Shown: positions 1 through 12,035 of the stretch, piece by piece
How the letters are laid out: each line of letters starts with the position of its first letter
Numbering within the stretch: position 1 is the first letter of the stretch
Assembly: GCA_905182995.1 (NCBI GenBank)
Contig: CAJJDP010000048.1
Span: 498,223-548,942, forward strand
DNA length: 50,720 bases
Source of the DNA: Paramecium octaurelia
Taxonomy: Eukaryota > Ciliophora > Oligohymenophorea > Peniculida > Parameciidae
Reading direction: 5' to 3'
Program-made: the position numbers and the translations under genes
The notes under the pieces: generated by a model
What the model was told of the DNA's origin: nothing
Seen by the model: only the letters and a program-made list of their open reading frames with translations
Database searches by the model: none

Positions 1-2
1 TT

Positions 3-2671
3 TTTAATCAGGTTCTTATATAACTGACTTTTATATATGGTAAATAAACTGTTAATAATTAATATTTAATTGAAATATTAATCAAAAATCATCAGGATCC
101 GATATTACAACTAATTATTAATACTCTAATATCTTCATAATAGAGTTATTTAAGGGATTTTGAAGTATTTTATACTTAGCCTGAAATAATGTTTAAGAAT
201 TTGAATGAAGGTTGTTTAGAATAAATAGATGATAAATGTCTAATTTGTTAAGAAGGTTGGATTTAAGATGAATATCTAGAAAATTGTCATCCAATTTGTG
301 GAGATGGAATTATTCAAGGTTAAGAACAATGTGATAATCTATAATCTAATTAATCTTGTTATCAATGCAAATTTTCTTGTATTTAATATTGTTAAATTTG
401 TTAAAATGGAATTTGTTTATAATGTATTGATGGATTTGTAATTAATACCAATTTTCATTGTGATCCTATTTGTGGAGATGGCAATTTGACCCCATATTCA
501 GTTGAATAATGTGAGCTTGCTGTAAATGGAGTATGGGATAGTTGTTAGGATTGTTTATTTATTTCAATCCCTAATTGTAAATCTAGCTACTTTTCAATTT
601 GCTTAGAGTGCGAAGTAGGATTTTAAATGTTAGAAAACGAGTGTTCTCCTTATTGTGGAGATAAATTCATTCTCTAATAATATGAGGATTGTGATGATGG
701 AAATTTTCAACCTTATGATGGTTGTTATTAATGCAAGTTTTAATGCATTGAAGATTGCAACGTATGTGATAGAGGATAATGCATTTTAAAATGTGGAGAT
801 GGATACGAGTTTGTTAATAACAAATGTCTCTCGGTTTGTGGTGATTAAATAGTAACAAAAGAAGAAGATTGTGATGATGGTAATACTATATAATTTGATG
901 GTTGTTATCAATGTATATATTCTTGTCCAGAAAATTGCTATGATTGTTATCAAGGTACTTGTTTAGAGTGCAATGAATAATACTAATTACTGATTTCGAA
1001 TTAATGCAAAGAATTATTTAATTGTGGAGATGGGTTGATTTAAGGATAAGAGGAATGTGATTCTGGTAATTATGCAGCCAATGGATGTAAGAATTGTTTA
1101 ATTGAATAAAATTGGGTTTGCATTACAGTAACAAAATATTAACCTAGTTAATGCACATTTGTCAAAGCTCCAAGCTTAATTATTAATTATCTCAATATGA
1201 CTTAAAATAAATAATATATAAGCATCAAATTTAATTAATAAGTAAAAATATTCACAAATTAACCCTTATCAGAAACTTTAAAATTTGAATTATCTGACAT
1301 ACACAAGAAGTACTGGGAAAGCAATTTATATATTATATAGGATGTTGGATCATACTTAAGTTTTGGAGAATATGTTTTCTAAATAGAAGTGCTCTAATTA
1401 TTAAAATTTAGACCAATTTTAAAAATTGTAGTAAATCAGAAAGTTTCTAATATAGATGATGCTATTTTGGATGATTTTAAAAAATAAATAACATTGCAGT
1501 ATCCAAATTATCTAGATGAAACACAGAAGGAGTATTCTTATAATCTGAAGAGGCTTAATAAATATTTAATTTACATCCTATTCGCAATTACTATTATCAG
1601 TCTATTATTTGGAAGTGGAGATTTATTTGTTGAGATTATGGCAATCCTTTAATTTTAGCAATACTTAAGATATATCAATTTATAATTTCCTGAAAATTTA
1701 GATATTTATTTTTCTATTAATGATCTGATAACTATTTAGCCCCTCTTGGATTTGATGTAATTTCAGCAAATATTTCAGTTTATTGATATGTAGCAAGATT
1801 AGGAATATTCTGATGGAAAATTTAATGTTTACAAATAAAACTCAAGCTTGATCATCAATCTTTCTTGCCAAATATTGTAATGCTTCGTGTTTTTACTCCT
1901 TATTATCTTGAATAAATGGATTAAAAGAGCGTTGTACATATCAATATTTCTTCCTAGGTTCATTTCCTATATGTCATAGCTGTCATTACATATAAGTCCA
2001 AAATTATTTTTAAAATTAGTTAATCATTTTATAAAATTTGCCTCTATTTACTTAAATTGGAAAAATTTATATCTTTCTAAGGATTGTAAAAAGCCTTACT
2101 TATAAATGGATGGGATATGATATTTAAAACCTTATTATATACACGAAGTATCCAAACTAGAAATTACTTAGATATTTTACAACTCGTTATGGTAATAATA
2201 CTTCTTCTACTTTATTTTAAAATATTACTAAATTTTTTCAAATGCAATTAGCAATTAACAAAAATGAAAAGGTTCGAAATTCTAAGTTTCGGTAGATAGT
2301 TTTTCTTTTTATTATTCTTGATTTACATTTAAAATTAGCAAATACTTTAGTTAGGATTACTCTTATTGACAAGCATATCATAAATTATATTCCTTGATAA
2401 ATATTGCTGTACTTTAAGTTAAAAGAGATACATCGTATGGATGGTGGTTGAGATATCAGTATTCATTTTTATTCTTAGTTTATTCCTATACATCGAGGAG
2501 TTTAATGAATATTTTAATATTGAGAAAAAAATTATATTGGGATGGGTTCAAATAATTCTTCTATCTACAGGCATAATTACGGAATTAATTTTAATCTTTT
2601 AAGGATAACTCTTAAAAGTTAAATTGATTTGCAAAAGAAATCAATAAAATGTTAATCCACTCTTTATATGA
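3..2671 (+). CDS. Cysteine-rich DUF4215 membrane protein, 5'-truncated and frameshifted
   Basis: The frame is open from the window edge, so the N-terminus is missing. Read with TAA/TAG as Gln, five DUF4215-type repeats starting CGD or CGDG and mostly closing with CDDGN...DGC lie at about residues 99, 157, 218, 279 and 341 of the visible frame. After these comes a region without Cys clusters and then several hydrophobic segments from about residue 520, so the product is probably a surface membrane protein with a cysteine-rich ectodomain. The first frame stops at TGA 2118-2120, but convincing membrane-protein sequence continues in another frame to TGA 2669-2671. A one-step frameshift therefore lies at roughly 2040-2115. 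It could be a sequencing indel or true decay. The domain order matches the intact gene at 25009-28576. Ligand and role are unknown. Confidence 0.82.
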
Positions 2672-2789
2672 ATATTATGAAATATTAATTAAATGAAAGT
2701 TTATGAAAATATTAAAATATATTAATCTTTATAATAATCTTTTTAGGGTTAAAAATAATCAAAATAAAATAGGATTAGTTAACTAAAAG

Positions 2790-3062
2790 TGTTAATGTAG
2801 TCATCTATAGTCCTACTTTCATTCAATTTAAAAATTAATAAAAAGCAAAACTGGAAATGATTGTAATTCCTATTAGATATCTCTTTGTTTTGGGATTCAT
2901 TCATATTTAATCTCCATACGTAAGTATTATGATCTGTAATTGTTGATGGACACAACGATTGATTCTGTTTCTATCAGAATTAAATATTTAATCAAGACTA
3001 CCAGACACAATAAAATCTTCATTATCATTTATTGATATCATCATTATGTTCCCCTTTATATA
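2790..3062 (-). pseudogene. WD40-repeat gene relic
   Basis: The minus strand encodes short stretches matching the WD40 region of the neighbouring gene at 3266-4735. NDNEDFIVSGSLD corresponds to its NNNEDIMISSSED, and DHNTYVWRLNMNESQNKEIS corresponds to its DHKHWVFQLSLNEKQNQVIS. The stretches lie in different frames and no full repeat survives. It looks like the decayed end of a tandem duplicate of the neighbour. The match was made by eye, so the limits are approximate. Confidence 0.55.
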
Positions 3063-3265
3063 AAGTCATTTTATGATTTCTTATAATAATGAAAACACTT
3101 AATTTTAAATACTAGTATTATTCTAGACACCATCTATGTCTGTTTTTAACTCAATTTCTTAGCAATCGAATTTTTAATCATAACGCAGTTATCTGCTTAA
3201 ATTCAAAAAAGAATAGCTCATTTTTAATAATCACTTAGTCATGTATATATATAATTTAATAATCC

Positions 3266-4735
3266 TCATCCTTCAATGCATCTCCTAATTTATATTTCTT
3301 TACTTGACGCATCCCAAGTAATCAAATATTCTCCATCATCACTCATTTACCCATAAAAGTCCTTACTACCCAATTGAATAGATTACTCAACTAGAAATTC
3401 ATCATTTTCTTACTTTCTTATTAAATTGAAATTTTAATGTTTACTCACAAGTAACTGTTTTGATTTAATATATTATTATTGGAAGAATCCAAAAGCATCC
3501 TCACCTTGATTTACAGTAATATTTTTAGTTTTAATAAACTAGTTTCTTTCCTTATTCATCTCATAAATATGCATTTAGTTTCCTTAATAAGGCTGAAATG
3601 TGAAAAGATTGTCGTTGATAAAACATAATCGTACACCTTCACAATCAATTTTGATATTTTATAATACCACCCACCTTTTATACTATTCTGAATACTCAAT
3701 TACTAATATTAATTTATCCCATCCACAAGAAATAACTTGATTTTGTTTTTCATTTAAGCTTAACTAAAATACCCAATGTTTATGATCTGTTATTGTTTAT
3801 TAACACATCCATTAATCTTTTTTAGTCCAAAACTTAATAGTTTTATCTTCACTGCTTGATATCATAATATCTTCATTATTATTCATAATTAAACAATTTA
3901 TAAGATCATTGTGTTGTTTAGCTGTTTATGAACAGATCCATTAATTATCATGATTTGCCCAAATCAAAATAGATCCCTCAAAATCTCCGGATATAAACTA
4001 ATTAGTTTTTTTCATGAAATTTATAGTAGTCACTCTATTTTTATGTTGATCTAAGAGTTGCACCTATTTCGAGATTCCTTGCTTGAATTCAAATATCTTT
4101 ATTAAACAGTTACATCCCGCTGCCACAATTGAGCAATCTTTATTAAAAGCAACTGCCCTACACTTATCTCCTTATTTAATTGAATTTTGATTCATGAGAT
4201 CAAATTTTATTGTTTTTAATTTACATAGAGGCTTTGGTTATTCTAAAATCGATTGATCTATGCTTTAAGAAATTTAATTATTAGTATTTTCTTTAATATT
4301 TTATGAATACTTCATTTTTTTTAATATTTCGTTTATAATCTATATTGCTTATTCTGTTGATTGTTTAAGCTATACAAATAATACTTTTTCACAATCTTCT
4401 ATTTAACATAAGCCTTTTATTAATTTATCAATCTCTGATAGTCCAAATTCAGGGATTTAATTAACATTACAATTGAAATATGGGTAGAACTAAGTTATCA
4501 GTCTATCAAGGGAAATTTTGAGATCTTGCACACTGTTATAAGCATTTTTAACTCTAAATATTCGTTGCTAAATCCATTCATTAAAAAGATCCAAAGAGGT
4601 TAACATTTAAAGATGCTTGGCATGGAAAGGCAAGCAAAAATTACAATAGGGTCTCTAATTTTGGCAGGTAATATCTATGCAAACCCCTATTATTTATTGA
4701 TTTCGATGATCAGCTTAAGTACATCTAATTTGCAT
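3266..4735 (-). CDS. WD40-repeat protein with N-terminal zinc-finger-like motif (489 aa)
   Basis: A single uninterrupted frame of 490 codons runs from ATG 4735-4733 to TGA 3268-3266. The first 45 residues hold a Cys/His cluster (CTQADH, CIDITC, YCNFCLPFHAKH) that could bind zinc. A helical, probably coiled-coil region of about 120 residues follows. The C-terminal half has degenerate WD40 blades such as DKTIKFWTKKDQW and HKHWVFQLSLNE, so a beta-propeller scaffold is expected. TAA and TAG occur throughout as Gln and no intron is needed. The start was chosen as the first ATG before the Cys/His cluster. Proteins of this build are abundant in Paramecium, but the partners are unknown. A decayed copy lies just downstream at 2790-3062. 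Confidence 0.92.
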
Positions 4736-5279
4736 TCTCTATTTCTATTAAAATTATTATTTCAATATACTAAAAATTCCATCATATTTAACTTACTATC
4801 TCTAATGGCTCAACAGTTTCCAAAATGTTGATTATCTGATAATAAGGTAAACTCAAAATTTGCGAAATTTCAGACAACATCAATAATAATCATCCTAAAA
4901 TTTTGGATCATTTGACAAAGAAAGGTATTAGTTTGTTTTATAGTTCGAAATTGTTTTTGTTATTAATTTGACGATATTTCTTTTTAGTAAACGAAATTGG
5001 ATTTTTTGACAGCTATGATTGAGCACCTCTATTGAGAACAACTCAATTAGTGAACATTACTTCTTAAAGAAAATCTGTTCTCAGATGAATGAATATATTT
5101 GAGTATAGTTTATCCTCAATAACATTGATATTTATTAGTTTTAAGGTTTTTATTTGATCAACATAATGAGTTCATGAATTAATTCGTAATTGAGTTTTTC
5201 AAATCAATTGTTGGGTAGATATACTAAGTAAGGCAGTATAGCGTGGTCAATAATTAATATAGTCAATCTTAATATATGA
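4736..5279. other. Intergenic stretch, no gene seen
   Basis: A+T-rich DNA upstream of the minus-strand WD40 gene. Short frames contain frequent TGA, and I see no RNA gene, repeat or recognisable promoter. Confidence 0.5.
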
Positions 5280-6480
5280 TAAAAACTTTGTTTGTGTTTT
5301 ATAATTAATTATATTGAATTATTTATTTTTCGAACTTCTAATGCTTATCTACAATTTTTAAAATTGGACTTGAAAACTAGCACAATTAAGCTACGAAATT
5401 TCAAAATTAATCGCTTACTGAAAATTAATATAACACCTTATGCTTATTTAACTTCAAAACAAAATGTATCATTGATACTTGGATCTGAGGATGCGAGTTG
5501 TTAAATCTTTATGTTCAAATTAATGTTGAATGAATCGGGCTTATAAATTAAGAGAGAAAAGAATATCGCAGTAAAAAGGCTGAAATTAATGATATGCATT
5601 CAATCTAAAATACTCTGCTCAAAACTCAAAACGATTAATGATAACCTTGCAATTAACAATTCATATAATATTGGATTGAAGTAATATCCTTAAGGAAATT
5701 ATCTTGCCTGGTATAAATTATTTGGAATAAATTTTAGAAGTAATTAAATTGCAAACACCATAACACTTTCTTAACTCCTGATTATCTGATTTATTATGAT
5801 CTAGTATAATTTAATTTATCTCCTATGGAAATTACAGTTACTGATGCATTTGCTCATCTATTTTGTCAACGATCTGCTTCTGGAAAAGAAACCTTTTGTC
5901 TAATTAGTTTATAATAAAGGGTTTACATATGATGTTTTTAAGTTTGTTTAGGAGCAATTAATAGTTATTTTATATTCGATGACTGGCAAATTAAAAAATA
6001 CAAGATAAACAATTATTTTTCATCATTTAGATTCATCTAATTAAAATGACAAATTTGTCAATTCAATATTGAATTAGCTGAAGTTCGATTATCAAAAATT
6101 AGGATGGATTTGACAATTTTTCGACATTCAATAAACAACTTTTTCTAACACTATCCAATTTTATTCAAATCCTCGCACACTTACTAAGTAAATTTGAAAA
6201 GTTACTAAGTTTAGTAATAATTTAAATAATAAAATCGGCCAGTTTACAAATTAAGTAAACATCTTTGAGAAGCCTCAATTTAAAATCAATTTTAAAGAAA
6301 TTGGTTTAATAAAATAATAATTTTCTTTAATTTTAAGCCTAAGAAAATAATAAATCTGAATTATTTATTAGCGCAACATTTCATGATTTGGGGTATTTGT
6401 AACTTTAGGCTGCAGATATTGGCATAATGTTTCCAACTTTAACACTTAAATCAGGGGAATATCTAAAGCCTCTTGTACTA
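5280..6480 (+). pseudogene. Unidentified coding relic with in-frame TGA codons
   Basis: With TAA/TAG as Gln the frame opened at 5280 gives about 165 codons without a stop. These include protein-like stretches such as NVSLILGSEDASCQIFMFK and GNYLAWYKLFGINF. After TGA near 5790 the same frame continues to about 6350, broken again near 6109 and 6194, and then shifts by one base into SELFISATFHDLGYL. In DNA this rich in A+T a TGA is expected by chance about every 55 codons. Coding origin therefore rests on the first long segment and its composition and is not certain. I do not recognise a family. Retained IESs could also explain some breaks. Confidence 0.38.
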
Positions 6481-6931
6481 TTACAATATTGTATATGACA
6501 TAACTGATATGTAGGGTTTGAATTTTTGAGTGCCTTAAGTCCATCATCATGAATTTCATTTTATATTAATTTTAAATAATTACAAGAAATCAAATTGCTT
6601 AGGTCTTATCGAAGCAGCATGCATGACCAATAGTTAAAATGAACAAACAACATGTATCAATTATGTTATGCATATTTAATAAATTCAAAATTTAAGACTG
6701 AAGATGAAAGATGATGCAAATGAACAAATCCTACAAGGCAATAAATTTGGATATTTTTTGTAAGGGTGATGGTAAGCCTTGCTCTTTTCTGGAATAATGC
6801 ACTAAATAACTAGCTTCAAACAATACCCATTTCTTATTTAGTGGGATTAATCTTACCTTACTTCCTCACCTACTAATTATACTACTAGACTTGATTTACT
6901 CATTATTAAATATGATGATTATTGATAATGA
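6481..6931. other. Intergenic stretch, no gene seen
   Basis: Low-complexity A+T-rich DNA before the thioredoxin reductase relic. The FAD-binding half expected for that enzyme was looked for here and not found. Confidence 0.45.
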
Positions 6932-7351
6932 TAGAGATCTATAGACTGTTTTGTAATATCTGATGATTTTTTTCTTAATAAAAAAGCTCCAGACAAGACT
7001 CTTGTTGTTGGTGATGGATAGGCTGCTTAAGAGTAAACAAGATGTTGTTCAAATGATACTGAAGTAGTGGTATCAGAAATATTAAAGAGTTAAAATAGTA
7101 CCCAAGTTGCTACAATTTCCTTTCTGCGTTAAAGGATGATAAATTTTAGTTAAGAGAAAGATCTACCGTTAATATGTGACTTAAGACCAATTGGTGAGGA
7201 AGTAATATATAGATTTGCTATTGTAGTGAAACTTGGAAAGAAATTAAGTGATTCATTAAGAACTGTAGGAATTCATCCAACAAATGCTTAAGAATTCGTC
7301 CTTCTTAAAGTTACTAAATCTTCAGAAGCAGTCTTTGAAAAGCATGGATGA
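6932..7351 (+). pseudogene. Thioredoxin reductase-like relic, internally deleted
   Basis: One open frame of 139 codons contains two separated parts of a pyridine nucleotide-disulfide oxidoreductase of the large thioredoxin reductase type. The first part (ISDDFF, then APDKTLVVGDGQAAQE) matches the start of the NADPH-binding domain, normally TSDD(I/L)F...PGKTLVVG. The second part (KLGKKLSDSLRTVGIHPT, then NAQEFVLLKVTKSS) matches the C-terminal dimerisation domain with its GIHPT motif. The FAD domain with the CVNVGC redox centre and most of the NADPH domain are missing, so the enzyme cannot work. The frame ends in Gly followed by two TGA codons, where active enzymes carry Gly-Cys-Cys/Sec-Gly. 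Length is about a quarter of the usual 500 residues. Confidence 0.72.
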
Positions 7352-7354
7352 TGA

Positions 7355-7809
7355 TTGAAATTCTCATAATTAATACTATCTATTAAGTTAAATATACTTA
7401 ATATATATTTTTAATGATGATTATATCGAAATTACTTATGCTGATGCAATATTTAATGGATATGGTGAATTTATTTCATACATTATACGTTTTTGTAGCT
7501 GAAACATATATTAAGAGGTTTTTACAAATCTAATTTCAATTAGATAATATAGAATAAATTTGAAAATTTAAACAAGGAACATCTTGTGTTGTCTTTATTA
7601 CTGCAATTAATTGTACTCTAGTAAGTTAACTAAGATCTATCAATTTTAATACTTTATCGAATTCTTTTACTTTGGAAGACATTTCTAATCTTTGATATAA
7701 TATTTTTTATTAATATTTTTAGCGATTATATTGCCATTTTTATTTGATCTTTAAATATAAGTGTGATATAAAACTTTCATTTCATAGCTAATCTAAATCA
7801 ATAGCAACT
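7355..7809. other. Intergenic stretch, no gene seen
   Basis: A+T-rich spacer between the thioredoxin reductase relic and the membrane protein gene. No convincing frame, RNA gene or repeat was seen. Confidence 0.5.
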
Positions 7810-8905
7810 ATGAATACTATTGTAAGTAAATTTTTTGATTTATGTTCCTCATTTAAAGGTTCTAAAGATTAAAGATACTATGGTATTAGATCAATAGTAT
7901 TCATAATTAATTTGCTTAGCTTATTTGGCAATTTCAACTTCATTTAATTCCTTTTTTGTTTTCCCATTTTGATAATTTATTCAGCATAATTATAAAAGGA
8001 TGCCCAATAAAAATCTAAAACGCAATCAATCCCAATTTTTGTAAAGTAAATTTCCTCATCTCGAGGCTGCGTTTTTTTCTATCTAATTTTAGTGGGTACT
8101 TGGCTTAAACTAATAAAAATTTTATTTCAGATTTGATCTAAAAGTATCAGAAAGAATTGCTTACAACTATTTAATTAAATATCATATATCTACGCTCTCT
8201 AACTAGGTTTATTCATTTTTAAATATACACTAAATTTTTCATCTAATAATACTCTTATAAGGCATAATATTTAGTCATTATCATACATGTCTATAGGCTT
8301 CATTATAAACTTATGATTTTACATAATTTAATGTTTATAAAAAAGGCATCGACATCATTCTATTCATTATCCTAAAATTTATTTTATAAAGATATTTCAA
8401 TTATATAATCCAAGCTTTTAGTTATCGAAAGTTTCTGAAAACCCTTACCATATTTAAAAATCTAGCCATTATTATATGGCTTTACTTGATTGTTATTATA
8501 TTGATCATATATTCTAATGGAAAAATTAGAGTTTAAACCAAAGATGATGTTTATTTTAGTTGGTTTACAAATGATGATCAGGAAAATTATTGTTTTCTCT
8601 CCCAACTTAATATTGTTGTCATACTCAGAAAGAGTCAAATTAAATTTAGAATAAATAAAATATAGAAATCAGGTGCCAAACTTATTTAGATTACTATTAA
8701 TTAAGGATCCTATTATTTAGAAACTTAAATTAGTTAATATTCTAGCATTCAATGTTAGAACTCTAAATAATGCTTTTTCAAATATGTTTAAACTCAAACC
8801 CACTTTTCCAAGTTTTCCCTAATTACAGCATTGTTATTTATACTCCAATTAGTTTTTAATTTTCTTTCCTTTTATAGATTAGAAATTTATTGTTTATTTT
8901 TTTGA
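7810..8905 (+). CDS. Putative membrane protein with one 22-nt intron (357 aa)
   Basis: ATG at 7810 opens a frame of 87 codons that joins exactly to a 270-codon frame when the 22-nt GT...TAG intron at 8071-8092 is removed. CDS is join(7810..8070,8093..8905). Without splicing both exons run into TGA codons, which supports the intron. Hydrophobic segments lie at about residues 28-55 (IVFIINLLSLFGNF), 205-230 (LAIIIWLYLIVIILIIYS) and near the C-terminus (LITALLFILQLVFNFLSFY). The loop between the last two is polar and contains Cys. This suggests a small multi-pass membrane protein, but I recognise no family. After the TGA the same frame stays open for 74 more codons with coding-like sequence (see 8906-9130), so the stop may be premature. 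Confidence 0.68.
8071..8092 (+). other. Intron, 22 nt
   Basis: Starts GTTTTTTT and ends TTTTAG. Its length lies within the very short Paramecium intron range. The donor is GTT rather than the usual GTA. Removal restores one continuous frame across 7810-8905. Confidence 0.75.
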
Positions 8906-9130
8906 TTAATTCAAATTTTATTGACTTCATTCATTGACTTTTTGGATTTTGTAAAGTTTAATTCTTCAGTCTTACGTTAAAGTTTTCTTTTGCTGACTTT
9001 TTATCACCTTTTAGCAAAAGATTATTAATAACTGCAAAATGATATTATTTCTTTAAACTATAGTTATTTGAAAAGTATATATTATTGGAGTATGAACAAG
9101 GATTTTTTGCTGAATAAATAATTATATTGA
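8906..9130 (+). other. In-frame extension after the TGA of the membrane protein gene
   Basis: The frame of the upstream gene continues past TGA 8903-8905 for 74 sense codons to TGA 9128-9130. It reads hydrophobic, protein-like sequence such as LIQILLTSFIDFLDFVKF. It may be the original C-terminus cut off by a premature stop, or a readthrough extension. Confidence 0.4.
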
Positions 9131-9995
9131 ATATAAAGATTAATTAAGAAATAAATTATTATTAGTTTATTTTATATTTATTATGGACATATGCTTAATA
9201 ATTAATAATGAGGGTTATTTAACAGGAGAATTTTGAAGTATGTAAATCATTTATCCTTGCCTTCATATTCTGCTTAAAAAGACCCTTTGAAGATATATGG
9301 TCACATGAAATTAACAAAGTAATTCATCATTGATATGATTATTGATGACCAATGATTGCTCAAAGTGACAGAGAAGAGTTTGAGAAAGTAGATTTATGAT
9401 GTTGATAAATGATTTGTTTATAATAAAATTATTAATAAATTTAAAAAATGAGTGATTGGAATTCAGATAAATTTATTTAAAATTATCTCAACTATGATTG
9501 ATAAAATATCATTTGGGGAAAGCACTATGGTATTCAAATGGGTATAAAATAGAATAAGTCAATACAGTATGTAATTAATATAAATTTTAGAAGTGTATAA
9601 AATCAATCAATACTTTTGGTCTTAAAGATTAACTTCAATAAGTAAATGCGTAATGTAGTATAGAATAATTATATTATTTAAACAGAGAGTCAATTTGTTT
9701 TATTTAGAATTATCTCGCCGCTTAGTAATGGATCTTGATAGTTTGATAATTGAATGTTACTGCTTTTTATATTTTATAATAACTTACCTGTTATGGTGTT
9801 TATCTATTCGCTGAGTTTAATACATTGAGGCCGTTTAGTTTAAATTTATTTCATATATGCTTCATTCTGAATCGCTATGAATAGGAGTGAATTATTTGAA
9901 ATTTATAGTTGAAATAGCACATATATGAGACTTGATTAATCAGTATTTAAATATTTAACATCAATATTAAATCAATTTTATTTTTATTATTAAAA
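9131..9995 (+). other. Spacer with broken coding-like frames
   Basis: One plus-strand frame reads KDPLKIYGHMKLTKQFIIDM and continues through three closely spaced TGA codons. It then gives about 120 open codons ending at TGA 9812-9814. TGA spacing is close to chance, so this is at best an old relic. I recognise no family. Confidence 0.25.
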
Positions 9996-10565
9996 ATGAT
10001 AAATATTCAATTATTTATTTTAATATCTTTTGGTCTCATTCTATCATTTATTTTAGAACCTCCTTAAATAACAAGTATATTCTAAAATAACTAAATAATA
10101 TGGCAATTAAATTAAAAGCCTGTTTAATTTTTATCGTGCGCATTGTATAATTTTATTCCTTTCGATGTTCGTCCAAATTTTTTTCTAATTTTACAAAAGT
10201 AATTATTTTGGGATCCATATTCTTATTTTTCGATTATATCTAATTGCATAAAGATTTGTATTTTATCTTTAAATATAACGAGACGAAAAAGATAAAAATT
10301 ATTTCGTTATTAATTTAAAAATAATTATATATAACTAATTAATTATTTGGGACATTTCATTTTGATAAATTAGAAATGTAATAATATCAATATTTTGTCT
10401 TCAATTTATTCTATAAATGCACATAAATATATTGCATCCTAAATAAGGAAGATGATTAGAGGTGATTCAAATAAAATATTTATGATAACAATATTTATTA
10501 ATAACGAAAAATTATAATAAACCTAGATCAAAGATCATCATCTTATCTAAATAAACTATTATTGA
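9996..10565 (+). CDS. Small secreted-protein candidate (189 aa)
   Basis: An intact frame of 189 codons plus TGA starts at ATG 9996. Residues 1-20 (MINIQLFILISFGLILSFI) form a good signal peptide. The rest is polar with several Cys (FLSCALYNF, IISNCIKICIL), which would fit a secreted or surface protein. The TGA lies only 8 bp from the stop codon of the convergent gene at 10574-12035, a spacing normal for compact ciliate gene pairs. A 189-codon frame is long for chance here but not impossible. No family was recognised. Confidence 0.5.
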
Positions 10566-10573
10566 TATGTATT

Positions 10574-12035
10574 TCATGAAATCTTATTCAAATAATAATA
10601 ATCGACTTCATTATATAATTCTTCAGAAATTAGATCAAAATTTTTATCGATGTTACTTCTGGCTTAAGATAGTATTTCTGCATCATCCTCATTTAAGATA
10701 CCATTATTCTCAAAAAATTTTTCTGACTTTTAGCTAACAAGGGTCTCACTATCTTTATACTAAGGAATATTAATCTTAATTCCAAATTAAATGGGATTTC
10801 CAAAATTCATTTCTGAACTTTGATGATCTGATAACAAAATACAACCTAGATATCTCATATAATAAATTCAAATAGCTAAATTTTTATCGCATCTATTTGG
10901 AAACTTTATCATAAAATTTCATGTAACTCCTAACATTTATTTCTGCTTAATTTAAACGAACTTAAACTATTCTTCCTCTCCAATTCTTTGTTATTTAGAT
11001 CTTTTTAAATTCTGGATAATAATAACTTATAACCTCATTTAATATCTTTTTATTTAAATAATGTTCATTTATAAACATAATTATGTATTTGAGCATAAAT
11101 AATATTGATACGATGGACCCGATATTTGCTAATAGATCTCCTAAACGCGGATATTCCAGTATCACTTTTTCTTGAGTTCCTTTCATTCCAAGGTAGATCA
11201 CTGCTATTACGTCATTTTAAAATGTGTTTTTACAATACTCAAAAGAACTTGTTTAGGTTTATATTTATGTGTCTACAATATATTCTTTGTAATCAGATGT
11301 GCCAAATAAAAAATAGTTCTAAAGTTCAAATAAATTTGTTTTAAAAAAAGTATTTAGTACATAGCATAATTTTTATTCGATTGACACATAATATTCTTAG
11401 AATCCGCGTTACTTTGATCCATCCCGAGGGTCTACTGTTGTTGAATAAAATTCAACTATTATCAAATTATTTGCTTGGGCAAAAAATTCTTCTGTCAGTT
11501 CTGGTGATGCACATTTTTCACCAGGTTTTAGATATTACTCAGAGCATAACACAATTTCTATATAGATTTCATTCGAAGTGTATATATAACCATTATAATA
11601 GGAGAAACCAAATTTCATATCTGGTATATAAAAGTCTCCTACAGTTGTATTGAGAGGATTTTCAATTATTTTTGCCTCTGTCAATGTGTTGTTTTGAGCG
11701 TAAATTACTAATGGCAATAAAATATTATTTGCAAATGGATCAATTTTATTATCATAATCTTTCCAAAATAATAGTCTTACAACATCCTCACTTAAGTCGA
11801 GGAGAGAATAGTCTGACACATAATGCTCGCGAGATATTTTTGGATTCATTTAATTTGATTACCAGAGGTAAGTAACCCAAAATGCATAAGATAAACTTAA
11901 TACACAGATTGTAATTGATAATATTCCTCCAGTTGCACTTTGATATTTTGATTATTAGTGATCGATATTTTATACAAATGGTACTCCAAAGAAATCCGCC
12001 TTTTTTAGAATTTACATGAAATAATAATTAATCAT
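10574..12035 (-). CDS. Ciliate multi-domain transmembrane protein with one frameshift (~486 aa)
   Basis: From ATG 12035 the frame reads MINYYFMQILKKADFFGVPF. A first membrane segment follows (ATGGILSITICVLSLSYAFW), then an extracellular domain of about 230 residues, then YPRLGDLLANIGSIVSILFM as a second membrane segment. The cytoplasmic tail begins ISYYYPEFKKIQITKNWRG. This order of two membrane segments with a YP(R/K)LGD motif before the second is, from memory, typical of a large ciliate-specific family of unknown function. The first frame stops at TGA 10748-10746 (429 aa). However, the sequence shifted by one base from about 10780 reads GIKINIPQYKDSETLVSQK and ends at TGA 10576-10574, matching the usual tail style. 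One extra base, real or a sequencing error, explains this. Confidence 0.8.
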
